Assembly: GCF_002939865.1 (NCBI RefSeq)
Contig: NZ_MDEE01000004.1
Location: 1-64,000, forward strand
Source: Xanthomonas dyei
GTDB taxonomy: Bacteria; Pseudomonadota; Gammaproteobacteria; Xanthomonadales; Xanthomonadaceae
DNA length: 64,000 bases
Direction: 5' to 3'
The notes under the pieces are model-generated. The model saw nothing but the letters and a program-made list of their open reading frames with translations. It was not told the origin of the DNA and made no database searches. Every line of letters begins with the position of its first letter. The stretch's first letter is position 1. Shown here in pieces: positions 16,716 to 24,685 of the stretch. A program made the translations under genes and the position numbers.

Positions 16716-19700
16716 TGCGTGGCGCGCTCGGCCCGCCGCACCGCGCTGGGCACATCGATCTGCACGGTGGCCGGCATCTGCTGGATACGCAGCTCACCGT
16801 TCTGCCACTCCACCGTTTCGCCGTTGACGCTCGTCTTGCCGGGTTCGCCCTGATACGGCCAGACAAACACCACGCCGCCCGGCGGCAGCAACAGGCCGGG
16901 TTGCAGTTGCAGCGATAGCTGTTTTTCGGTGCGCTGCAGCGTGTAGTTGAGGCGGCCGTACGGCGTGCGCAATTCGGCAATGCCGATGCCCTTGCCTTTG
17001 CCTTCGAACCAGCGGGTCGGCGTGCCAGCGGCGATGACGATGCTTTGGTCGGATTCACGCGTGTAGGCGAACATGTCCAGCACCGAACGCACGAAGTCCG
17101 ATGCGACCCAGGCGTGCGGCAGATCGCCGACGAAGAACGGTGTACGCGGCGTGCGCGAGACCACCTCGGCCCACTGATTCCAGGGCTGCGGCGCGCGATC
17201 CTTGAAGAAGAATGCGGTGGCATCCCAAGCACGCTGGCGCCAGCCCAGCCGCACGAACGCGGCGACGTTGCGCCATTCGTACGGGGTGTAGTCCTTCCAC
17301 TCGCGCTTGCCGTCGCGGCGATCGGAGAACTCTTTCCAATAGCGTTCGAAGGTATTGGTCAGCAGCTCCTGCGGCAGGCGCTGCTGCTCGCCGCCCGGTG
17401 TCAGCGCGATGGTGGTGGAGGTCGCGTCGAAATCGCCGAGTTCGGCCGAACCGGGCAGGAAATCGAGCGTGTGCTCGCGCACCGCCGCACCCAGCGAAGC
17501 GATCAGGTCGCCGCTGAATTCGTCACGTGCAGCGCTGAAACGGGTGACGTCCTCCGGCTTGTCGAGCACGCCGGCCAGCATCGTGGCGTCCTTGTAACCG
17601 CGCAGCGCCCAGAAGTTGTCCCAGTACGAATGCACCGGTTTGGCCGAATAGCCTTCGTGGCTGATCGACACCGGCATCATTCCGTAGAACGCCGGGTTAC
17701 GCATGAAGTTGTCTTCGGTGCGCTCGCTGGCGCGCAGTTTTTCCATGTAGTCGAAGGCGCCGGTCACATGCGGCCACATCTTCTCCAGGAACGGCCTGTC
17801 GCCGGTGTAGCGGTAGTACTCGGCGATGTTGTAGATCAGTTCGCCGTGACTGTCGTTTTCAGGCACCGGGTCGCTGCCGCGGTCGTCCACGCAGCACGGC
17901 ACCATGCCGTCGGCAAATTGATACGGCGCAAACCAATCCACGTAGTCGCGCACCACGTCTTCGCGGCCGAGCCGCAGCAGGCCTTCGGAAATCATCGCGC
18001 CATCTCGGATCCAGCTGCGCGAATACGAGCGCGTTCCCGGCTGCAGGCGTGGGCCGATGCGCGAAATCAGCATGTGCGCCAGCGCCGTGCGCAACGTATC
18101 GACCACCGGCTTGCCTTCGGCCGGCACACTGATGCGCACGCGATCGAGCTTGCCGCGCCACTGCTGGGCCACCTGCTGCTGCGCGGCGTCGGCATCGAAG
18201 CCGGCGGGCAATTGCGCCGCGCCGGTCTGCGGGATCACCAGCGCCACTTCGCGCTTCTGGCCGGGTTCCAGCTTCCAGCGATACAGCAGCACGCCCGACG
18301 CCAGGCCGGTTTCGTCCTTGACCTGGGTGACCGTCGGCGCCGTGGCGGCGGTGAGATGGCTGACATCCATGCCGCTGTCGAAGGCGCTGGCGAAGCCGGC
18401 ATCGGGACGTTGCGCGGCGAAGACGCGCGGCTTGCCGTTGACGCTGACCTGGCTGCCATCCACCGCCAGTTGCTCGATCCGGCTGACGCCGCCCAGGGTG
18501 TTGAGGAACTGCGACGGGGGGTTGACCTGGAACGGACGCACCGCCAGGGCCAGGGTGAACTCACGTGCCTCCTTGCCGGTGTTGTGCAGCTGATAGCGCG
18601 CGACCAGTTGCGCCTGATCCGGTGTGCCCTGCACGAACGCGGTGACGCGCAGATTCATCAGGTCGTGATGCCAGTCGACGCTGGGAATCGGCAGGTAATC
18701 GTCCTGCAGGCTCTGCTCGCTGCTGACGTCGGACCAGTGCAGCACCTTGCCACCGGTGACCACGAACGGCTCGATGCTGAAACCGCCCTTGCCCACTTCC
18801 ACCGCACCGTCTTCGCCGATCAGGCCCTGCTCGGTGCCGCCGTCAAGACCGAGGATGGTCCAGTACGGCTGCTCGCCGGAAAACCCGCGCGGATAACTGC
18901 CACGCGGCAACTGACCGGCCAGCGATTTGATGAAGTCGTTGGGCGTTGCCGCAAACGCCAGCGGCTGCAACTGCACCTCTTTGATGCCGTAGCGCCAGTT
19001 CGGGCCGTCCTTCAGATCGAAACGCAGATAGCGTGCTTCGGTATCGGGCAAGGCCAGCCAGTCGGTGCCGCCGGCACCGGCGGTGACCGTGCGCAGATCG
19101 CGCCAGCTGCGGCCATCGGCCGATGCACGCACCGCGTACTGCGAAGCCTGCAGGCCGGGCACCCACTGCACCACCGCGCCACCGAATTCGCGCACCTTGC
19201 CCAGATCCAGCGTGACGGTCTGTTGCTTGACCGCGCCGCTGAGCCAGAAGGTGTCGGGCTTGCCATCGGCCAGACGTTGCTCCAACGCCGGCGCCGTGTC
19301 GGTGATGGCCTCGGCCTTGAGCGGCGAGGTGTCTTCCGGCGGCAATGGGGTGAGCGTCAGGCGGTCGAAGCACACCGAACCCTTGCCACCGACCTTGTTG
19401 TAGATGGTGAACTCGACATCCGCGCTGCTGCGCAGCTGCTTGTCCGCACCCGGACCCCAGGCCTTTTCGATGTTGCGCTTGCGGTAGTTGAACGTGGTCC
19501 AGTTCTTCGGGAAATTGAAGCCCGGCCGGTTGACCCACCACACGTTATCGCCACTGGCATCGATCAGCTTGAGTTGCAGATCGTTGGACGGCGATTCGCC
19601 GCGCAGCGAAAACCCGATGCGGTAGTTCTCGGGGTATTCGAGCGGCAGCGCGCGGCGGATGCCGACATAGCCGGAGACGCCGTTGAAGTTGTAATCCAGG

Positions 19701-19885
19701 CACAGCGCATGCCCACCGGAGGGCGTCGCCACCGGGCGCAACGAGCCGCTGACCTGGTTGGACACCACCAGGCGCCAGGCGCCGATGTCGTTGAAGCCGT
19801 CGAGCACGCGCTCCTGCGCCTGCACCGCGCCCGCAGACGTGACGAAAGCGGCCATGGCACATAGTCGCAGGAACACTGGTTTCAC
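16712..19885 (-). CDS. Exported discoidin (F5/8C) protein with six-hairpin glycosidase-like domain
   Basis: 1057 residues from a GTG at 19885 that overlaps the permease stop (GTGA); frames upstream of it are shadow sequence. A signal peptide (residues 1-23, ending VQAQ) leads to a beta-sandwich region (about 28-180, carbohydrate-binding-like), an F5/8 type C domain (about 190-310, with WVPGLQASQYAVRASADGRSW, quoted in part), and a C-terminal (alpha/alpha)6-type catalytic region with SRSWIRDGAMISEGLLRLG, DSHGELIYNIAEYYRYTGD and HSYWDNFWALRGYKDA. This layout suggests a retaining or inverting exo-acting hydrolase on oligosaccharides. No characterised family is assigned from memory. It is co-transcribed with an ABC importer and a GH144-type enzyme, so a linked substrate is inferred. 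Confidence 0.85.
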   Translation of the reverse strand: MKPVFLRLCAMAAFVTSAGAVQAQERVLDGFNDIGAWRLVVSNQVSGSLRPVATPSGGHALCLDYNFNGVSGYVGIRRALPLEYPENYRIGFSLRGESPSNDLQLKLIDASGDNVWWVNRPGFNFPKNWTTFNYRKRNIEKAWGPGADKQLRSSADVEFTIYNKVGGKGSVCFDRLTLTPLPPEDTSPLKAEAITDTAPALEQRLADGKPDTFWLSGAVKQQTVTLDLGKVREFGGAVVQWVPGLQASQYAVRASADGRSWRDLRTVTAGAGGTDWLALPDTEARYLRFDLKDGPNWRYGIKEVQLQPLAFAATPNDFIKSLAGQLPRGSYPRGFSGEQPYWTILGLDGGTEQGLIGEDGAVEVGKGGFSIEPFVVTGGKVLHWSDVSSEQSLQDDYLPIPSVDWHHDLMNLRVTAFVQGTPDQAQLVARYQLHNTGKEAREFTLALAVRPFQVNPPSQFLNTLGGVSRIEQLAVDGSQVSVNGKPRVFAAQRPDAGFASAFDSGMDVSHLTAATAPTVTQVKDETGLASGVLLYRWKLEPGQKREVALVIPQTGAAQLPAGFDADAAQQQVAQQWRGKLDRVRISVPAEGKPVVDTLRTALAHMLISRIGPRLQPGTRSYSRSWIRDGAMISEGLLRLGREDVVRDYVDWFAPYQFADGMVPCCVDDRGSDPVPENDSHGELIYNIAEYYRYTGDRPFLEKMWPHVTGAFDYMEKLRASERTEDNFMRNPAFYGMMPVSISHEGYSAKPVHSYWDNFWALRGYKDATMLAGVLDKPEDVTRFSAARDEFSGDLIASLGAAVREHTLDFLPGSAELGDFDATSTTIALTPGGEQQRLPQELLTNTFERYWKEFSDRRDGKREWKDYTPYEWRNVAAFVRLGWRQRAWDATAFFFKDRAPQPWNQWAEVVSRTPRTPFFVGDLPHAWVASDFVRSVLDMFAYTRESDQSIVIAAGTPTRWFEGKGKGIGIAELRTPYGRLNYTLQRTEKQLSLQLQPGLLLPPGGVVFVWPYQGEPGKTSVNGETVEWQNGELRIQQMPATVQIDVPSAVRRAERATQ

Positions 19886-20718
19886 CCCTTCACACTCCCC
19901 AGCAGAAGACCTTGAATGTAGTAACGCTGCAGCGCCAGGAACAATAGCAGCACCGGAATCACCGTCACCACCGCGCCGGCCATCATCAGTTCCACGTCCA
20001 TGATGTGCTCGCGCGACAGCGCCGCCAGCGCCACCGGCAAGGTGTATTGCTCCTGGTCGGTGAGCACGATCAGCGGCCACATGAAGTCGTTCCATGAGCC
20101 CATGAAGGTGAAGATGGTCAAGGTGACCAGCACCGGCTTGAGCATCGGCAGCACGATCTGGAAGAAGATCCGCATCTCGCTGGCGCCATCGATGCGCGCG
20201 GCTTCGATCAACTCATCGGGAATGCTGCGCGCGTACTGGCGCACCAGAAAAATGCCGAACACCGTCGCCAGCGCTGGCACCACCACCCCGCCGATGTTGT
20301 TGACCAGATGCAGCTGCTTCATCAGCAGAAACAGCGGCAGCATCGCCACCTGCGCGGGAATCACCAGCGCGGCCATCAGGATCTTGAAGATGCGCTCGCG
20401 GCCGACGAACTGCAGCTTGGCGAAGGCATAGCCGGCCATGGTGTTGATCAGCAGCGAGCCCAGCGTGATCAGCCCGGACACCAGCAAGCTGTTGGCGAAG
20501 TTACGCGCCATGCCGGTGCGCGCGAACAGCTCGTGGTAGTTGGCCAGGGTGAACGCCGATGGCAGCATCGGCGGTGGGAACCGGCTGGCCTCGCCGGTGG
20601 GCATGAACGACACCGACAGCATCCACAGCAACGGCGCAAGGCTGATCAAGGCCAGCACCAGCAAGCCGCCATTGATCAGGACGGCGTTCCAGCGCGACTC
20701 GCCGACATCACGACTCAT
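19882..20718 (-). CDS. Carbohydrate ABC transporter permease (MalG/CUT1 type)
   Basis: 278 residues with six membrane helices and the EAA loop ELIEAARIDGASEMRIFFQI (about residues 180-199), which contacts the ATPase. The C-terminal end LQRYYIQGLLLGSVKG is the hallmark of MalG-type CUT1 permeases. The start is the ATG at 20718, which overlaps the stop of the first permease gene by 4 bp; the longer frame upstream is shadow. No ATPase gene is present in this cluster. Confidence 0.95.
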   Translation of the reverse strand: MSRDVGESRWNAVLINGGLLVLALISLAPLLWMLSVSFMPTGEASRFPPPMLPSAFTLANYHELFARTGMARNFANSLLVSGLITLGSLLINTMAGYAFAKLQFVGRERIFKILMAALVIPAQVAMLPLFLLMKQLHLVNNIGGVVVPALATVFGIFLVRQYARSIPDELIEAARIDGASEMRIFFQIVLPMLKPVLVTLTIFTFMGSWNDFMWPLIVLTDQEQYTLPVALAALSREHIMDVELMMAGAVVTVIPVLLLFLALQRYYIQGLLLGSVKG

Positions 20719-21599
20719 ATCAGGTCCCTCTTGCGGCCGAAGCGCAGCATCACGGTGGTCACCGCCAGGATGATCAGGAACAACAGGAACGCCACTGCCG
20801 ACGCGCGGCCGAGGTTCCACCATTTGAAGCCTTCTTCGAACATGAAATACAGCACGCTGACGGTGCTCTGCAGTGGGTCGCCGCGGGTCATCACGTACGG
20901 TTCGGCAAACAGCTGGAAGTAGCCGGAAATGGTGATCACCCCGACCACCATCAGCACCGGGCCGAGCATCGGCAAGGTGATGTGCAGAAACTGCTTCCAG
21001 CGCGAGGCGCCATCGATGCGCGCGGCCTCGTAGAGGTCCTGCGGAATCGCCTGCAAGCCGGCCAGGAAGATCACCATGTTGTAGCCGAAGTTCTTCCATA
21101 CCGCGAACAGCATGATGGTGGGCATCGCCCAACGCGGATCGCCCAGCCAGTCGATCGGGGCGATGCCCAGATGGCTCAGCCCGAAGTTGACCAGGCCATA
21201 TTTGATATGGAACAGGTAGCGCCAGATCACCGCCACCGCCACCAGCGTAGTCACCACCGGGGCGAACAGTGCGGTGCGGAACACCGCCTTCAAACGCGAG
21301 GCCTTGGCGTTGAGCAGCAACGCTGCGCCGAGCGACACGCCGATCGACATCGGCACGCCCAGCAGCACGAAGTAGGTCGTGTTCCACAACGACTTCCAGA
21401 ACAGCGGCGTCTGCAGCAGCTCAATGTAATTGCCCAGGCCGACGAAGCGCAGGTGGCTGCTGTCGGCCAACGCGTACAGGTCGAAGTCGGTGACGCTGAG
21501 CACCAGCGCGGCGAACACCGGCACGCCGAAGAACATGCCCAGCACCATGATCGACGGCGCGGCGAACACCCAGCCGGCAACGGAATTGCGCTTCATCAT
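20715..21599 (-). CDS. Carbohydrate ABC transporter permease (MalF/CUT1 type)
   Basis: 294 residues with about six membrane helices. The EAA motif is DLYEAARIDGASRWKQFLHI (about 195-214). With the adjacent MalG-type permease and lipoprotein binding protein it forms a CUT1 importer, the class that takes up oligosaccharides. Overlaps of 4 bp with both neighbours show tight translational coupling. Confidence 0.95.
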   Translation of the reverse strand: MMKRNSVAGWVFAAPSIMVLGMFFGVPVFAALVLSVTDFDLYALADSSHLRFVGLGNYIELLQTPLFWKSLWNTTYFVLLGVPMSIGVSLGAALLLNAKASRLKAVFRTALFAPVVTTLVAVAVIWRYLFHIKYGLVNFGLSHLGIAPIDWLGDPRWAMPTIMLFAVWKNFGYNMVIFLAGLQAIPQDLYEAARIDGASRWKQFLHITLPMLGPVLMVVGVITISGYFQLFAEPYVMTRGDPLQSTVSVLYFMFEEGFKWWNLGRASAVAFLLFLIILAVTTVMLRFGRKRDLI

Positions 21600-22960
21600 C
21601 GTGCCGCTCCCTTGCCGCTGCCTGCAGCCGCTGCTGCGTCCGGCGTGGGCCCGGTGGCAGGCGCGCCCGACGTGCCAGCCGGCCCAACATGCCCGCCTTC
21701 CTGTTCAAAGATCCAGCGGCGCTTGGCCAGGATGTCGTCCACGCGTTTATCCAGTTCCTGCACGGCGGCTTCGTGCGATTGACCGCCACGCACCACGCGC
21801 TCGGTGACCAGGCGCATTTCCTGCACGATGCGCTCCCATTCCAGCACCTTGGGCGTGGCCTTGACCCGTTCCAGCTGGTCGCCGAAGGCATGCGCCAGTT
21901 CGTCGTTGGCCAGCGACGGCAGCTTCCAGGTACTGCGCCGCGGCGGCAGGTCGCCGATGATGGCGTGGAAGCGCGCCTGCACCGTGGGCTGGGACAGATA
22001 TTCGATCAGCTTCCAGGCCGCGTCCTTGTGCTGCGACGATTTGAAGATCACCAGGCTGGAACCGCCGGCAATACCGGCGCCCAAGCCATTCGGGCCGGGT
22101 AACGCTGCGGTACCCCACTTGCCTTCCATGCCCGGCGGCTGGCGCAGCTTGAACTCGCGCACGTTCCAGGGCCCGGACAGATAGAACGCGTAGTAGCCGT
22201 TGAAGAACTCGTACCAGACGTTGGAGACCTGAGTTTCGGACACCTTCGGCGCCCAGCCCTTCTGGTACATGCCGTCGTAGAACGCCAGCGCCTTGCGGAA
22301 CCCTTCGCCGCGGAAGTTGCCGTAGTTATCGTGGTCGCGCAGCAGGCGGTCGTCCTGCTGCAGCGCGAACGAGAGCTGCTGCTCGAACTCGTTGAGCGGC
22401 ATCAGGATGGCGTAACGGTCGGGGCCGACCTTGCGCTTGATCGCAGCCATTACCTGTTCCATCTCGGCCCAGGTCTTGGGCATTTCGCTGTAACCGGCCT
22501 CGCGCAACAGATCCTTGCGGTAGAACAGCAGCCGCGTGTCCACATACCACGGCACCCCGTACAGCGTGCCATCGACCACGTTGGTGTCCCACACGCCGGG
22601 GAAGTAGTCCGCCGGGTCCACGATGGTCGATCGCGCCACGTAGGGCTGCATCGGCTCCAGCGTGTCCAGCAGGGCGAATTCCGGCAGCCAGGTGTTGCCC
22701 AGCTGGCACACGTCCGGCAAACCGTCGGCTGCGAAGGCGGTGAGCAGTTTTTCGTGCGCTGCGGTCATCGGGATGTTCTGCACATCGACCTGGATGTCCG
22801 GGTTCTGCTTCTCGAAGTCGGCCACCAGTTCGGCCACCACTTCGGCCTCCTTGCCCATGGCCCAGAAGCGCACGGTGGTCTTGGCGGGATCGGAGCGGTT
22901 ACATCCCGCCGCACCTGCACACAGGGCGGCGGCCAACATCAACAGTTTCAAAAGGCGCAC
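21596..22960 (-). CDS. Sugar ABC transporter substrate-binding lipoprotein
   Basis: 454 residues. A lipoprotein signal peptide with lipobox AGAAGC (cysteine at about residue 20) precedes a family 1 extracellular solute-binding domain (VRFWAMGKEAEVVAELVADF, LPDVCQLGNTWLPEFA, WGTAALPGPNGLGAGIAGGS in order). The C-terminal end is a low-complexity Gly/Ala/Pro extension (about 425-454). It supplies substrate to the two permeases that follow and starts 3 bp after the GH144-type gene stop. Confidence 0.95.
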   Translation of the reverse strand: MRLLKLLMLAAALCAGAAGCNRSDPAKTTVRFWAMGKEAEVVAELVADFEKQNPDIQVDVQNIPMTAAHEKLLTAFAADGLPDVCQLGNTWLPEFALLDTLEPMQPYVARSTIVDPADYFPGVWDTNVVDGTLYGVPWYVDTRLLFYRKDLLREAGYSEMPKTWAEMEQVMAAIKRKVGPDRYAILMPLNEFEQQLSFALQQDDRLLRDHDNYGNFRGEGFRKALAFYDGMYQKGWAPKVSETQVSNVWYEFFNGYYAFYLSGPWNVREFKLRQPPGMEGKWGTAALPGPNGLGAGIAGGSSLVIFKSSQHKDAAWKLIEYLSQPTVQARFHAIIGDLPPRRSTWKLPSLANDELAHAFGDQLERVKATPKVLEWERIVQEMRLVTERVVRGGQSHEAAVQELDKRVDDILAKRRWIFEQEGGHVGPAGTSGAPATGPTPDAAAAAGSGKGAAR

Positions 22961-22963
22961 GGA

Positions 22964-24583
22964 TTACTCGGGTTTTTGGCGTTGCGAGGGGTCTTGCTGG
23001 GCCTGGGCGGCGGCGGCACGCGATTCGGCCATGCCCAGCGCACGTGCGGCGGCCTTTTGCTCGTCCTTCTGCGGCAGCGGCTGCGGCTCACCCTCAGGCG
23101 TGAGCCAGCCACCGGTGAACCCGGCGCGCTCCAGACCGGCGCGGATATAGGCGTTCTTTTTCATCACCGTCCAGACGAATTCGTTCTGGTAGTTGGCGAT
23201 CATCGCCAGGATCGGGCCCTGATCGATGGCGATGTAATCGCTGGCCACCCAGCCACGGTCCGGCACCATGCGCCCGGTCTTGAGCGGGATGTCGTAGTTG
23301 AAGCTGGGGTTGAACGAATCCAGAAAGCCATAGCTGGAATACAGGAAGTCGCCGTAGCGCTTGTGCATCTCTTCGGTGGCCGGGATCACCACTTCCGGGG
23401 CGAACACGATCGAGGAGATGGCCGCGGTCGGTGCGATGGTGCCGTCGTCGAAGTTCTCGCGCAGGCCGGCGCCGCGCGAAGAGTAGTGGCGGAACTGGCG
23501 CTGCTCGCCCCGGTATTCCTGGCTGGTGTTCTGCGGGCCGTCGCCGGCGGTCAGGCCCCAGACGTTTTCGCCGTAGTCCTTCCACTTCATCGGGTTGTCG
23601 ATGGCGTAGTCGCGCTGCGCCAGGGTGGCGCGGCGGCTATTGAGGAAGTAGTCGATGCCGCGTTCGCGCATGTACTGGTCCTGGATATCGCGGAAGTCGA
23701 TCCAGACATGGCTGTATTGGTGGCCGAACAGCGGGCCGAAGGACAGATATTCCTGGCCCTGGTAGACGCCCCAGTCGTTGTTGTAGGTGCGCGTCCAGCT
23801 GGTCCACGCCTCCGGGTCGACGCCGTGGGTGGGCGAGCCGAGCGCGAGGATGTACAGCATCATCGCCTCGTTGTAGCCCATCCAGTCGTGGTCGATGAAG
23901 CCGCTCTCCGGGAACCAGCCCATCGAGATCAGCGGCGCACGCTGCTGCAGCCAGCGCCAGTCCACGCGCTTGTACAGCGTGTCGGCGATCTGGCGGATTT
24001 CTTTCTCGCGCGGGTCGTCGCCGTCGTAATACGACTGGGTGAACAACACGCCCATCATCAGCAGCGCGGTATCCACGCTCGACAGCTCGACCCAGCTGTC
24101 GTAACGGTTGCCCTGCTGCATATCCAGAAAGTGATAGTAGAAGCCCTTGTAGCCGGCCCTACCGGTCCGCTGCGGCCCCATCGGCGCATCGCGGAAGAAT
24201 TTCAGTGTGGTCAGGGTGCGATCGATCGCCTGATTGCGGCTGACCCAGCCGTTTTCGATGCCGATCGGATATGCGGTCAATGCAAACCCCACCGAGGCGA
24301 TGCTGGCGAACGGGCGCGACGGAAACCGGTCCGGCGCCAATCCATTGAGCTCGTTGGTGGTGTCCCAGAAAAACTGGAAGGTGCGGCGTTCGATGTCCGA
24401 AAACAGCGGCGGCAACGGTGGCTTGACCGGCTTGGGCGGCAACTGCGCCTCGATCAGGATCACTTTCACTGGTGCCTTCTTTTCGGCCACCTTGGGCTCC
24501 TCGGCCTGTTTGCAGGACGCCAGCACCAGCGCGCCCAGCAAGAGTGGAATCGTCAACCAACGCGACGTGTTGCCCCTGTCCAT
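22964..24583 (-). CDS. GH144-type glycoamylase-domain lipoprotein (endo-beta-1,2-glucanase family)
   Basis: 539 residues from the ATG at 24583, preceded by GGGGGGCGG; an upstream in-frame ATG at 24619 would place the operator inside the coding region and is rejected. A lipobox LVLASC (Cys at about residue 24) marks export as a lipoprotein. The rest matches the glycoamylase domain (PF10091/COG5368): RRTFQFFWDTTNELNGLAPDR (in part), then SSVDTALLMMGVL, GWFPESGFIDHDWMGYNEAM, and GLTAGDGPQNTSQEYRG. Characterised GH144 enzymes are endo-beta-1,2-glucanases, so beta-1,2-glucan is the likely substrate. First gene of the tightly overlapping operon to 15735. Confidence 0.87.
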   Translation of the reverse strand: MDRGNTSRWLTIPLLLGALVLASCKQAEEPKVAEKKAPVKVILIEAQLPPKPVKPPLPPLFSDIERRTFQFFWDTTNELNGLAPDRFPSRPFASIASVGFALTAYPIGIENGWVSRNQAIDRTLTTLKFFRDAPMGPQRTGRAGYKGFYYHFLDMQQGNRYDSWVELSSVDTALLMMGVLFTQSYYDGDDPREKEIRQIADTLYKRVDWRWLQQRAPLISMGWFPESGFIDHDWMGYNEAMMLYILALGSPTHGVDPEAWTSWTRTYNNDWGVYQGQEYLSFGPLFGHQYSHVWIDFRDIQDQYMRERGIDYFLNSRRATLAQRDYAIDNPMKWKDYGENVWGLTAGDGPQNTSQEYRGEQRQFRHYSSRGAGLRENFDDGTIAPTAAISSIVFAPEVVIPATEEMHKRYGDFLYSSYGFLDSFNPSFNYDIPLKTGRMVPDRGWVASDYIAIDQGPILAMIANYQNEFVWTVMKKNAYIRAGLERAGFTGGWLTPEGEPQPLPQKDEQKAAARALGMAESRAAAAQAQQDPSQRQKPE

Positions 24584-24597
24584 CCGCCCCCCACTTG

Positions 24598-24611
24598 TGT
24601 AATCGATTACA
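24598..24611. promoter_or_regulatory. LacI-family operator upstream of the GH144 gene
   Basis: TGTAATCGATTACA is a perfect 14-bp palindrome with the central CG typical of LacI/GalR-family operators (TGnnAnCGnTnnCA). It lies 15 bp upstream of the GH144 start codon, a position from which a bound repressor would block transcription of the whole transporter operon. Its half-site differs from the two operators at 28833-28894, so whether the same regulator binds is open. Confidence 0.8.
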
Positions 24612-24648
24612 TCTCGCACGCCAACCTACCCTATCCAAGCGCCGAGTT

Positions 24649-24679
24649 CGACCGCCCTGACCTCATGCCAGGGCGGTCG
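24649..24679 (-). terminator. Hairpin downstream of the TonB receptor gene
   Basis: An 11-bp perfect stem (CGACCGCCCTG / CAGGGCGGTCG) with a 9-nt loop sits 6 bp beyond the receptor stop codon. It has no T run, so it may be an imperfect terminator or an mRNA 3-prime end stabiliser that lets a separately regulated GH144 operon follow. Confidence 0.6.
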
Positions 24680-24685
24680 AGTACC

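Noticed and set aside
17045-19864. 939-residue open frame on the plus strand opposite the discoidin gene
   Set aside because: High-G+C antisense shadow: composition is Arg/His/Gln-rich with no domain, while the minus strand encodes a clear multidomain protein.
19886-20095. 70-codon upstream extension of the discoidin protein
   Set aside because: The upstream part lies inside the permease gene and lacks a signal peptide; the GTG at 19885 gives one.
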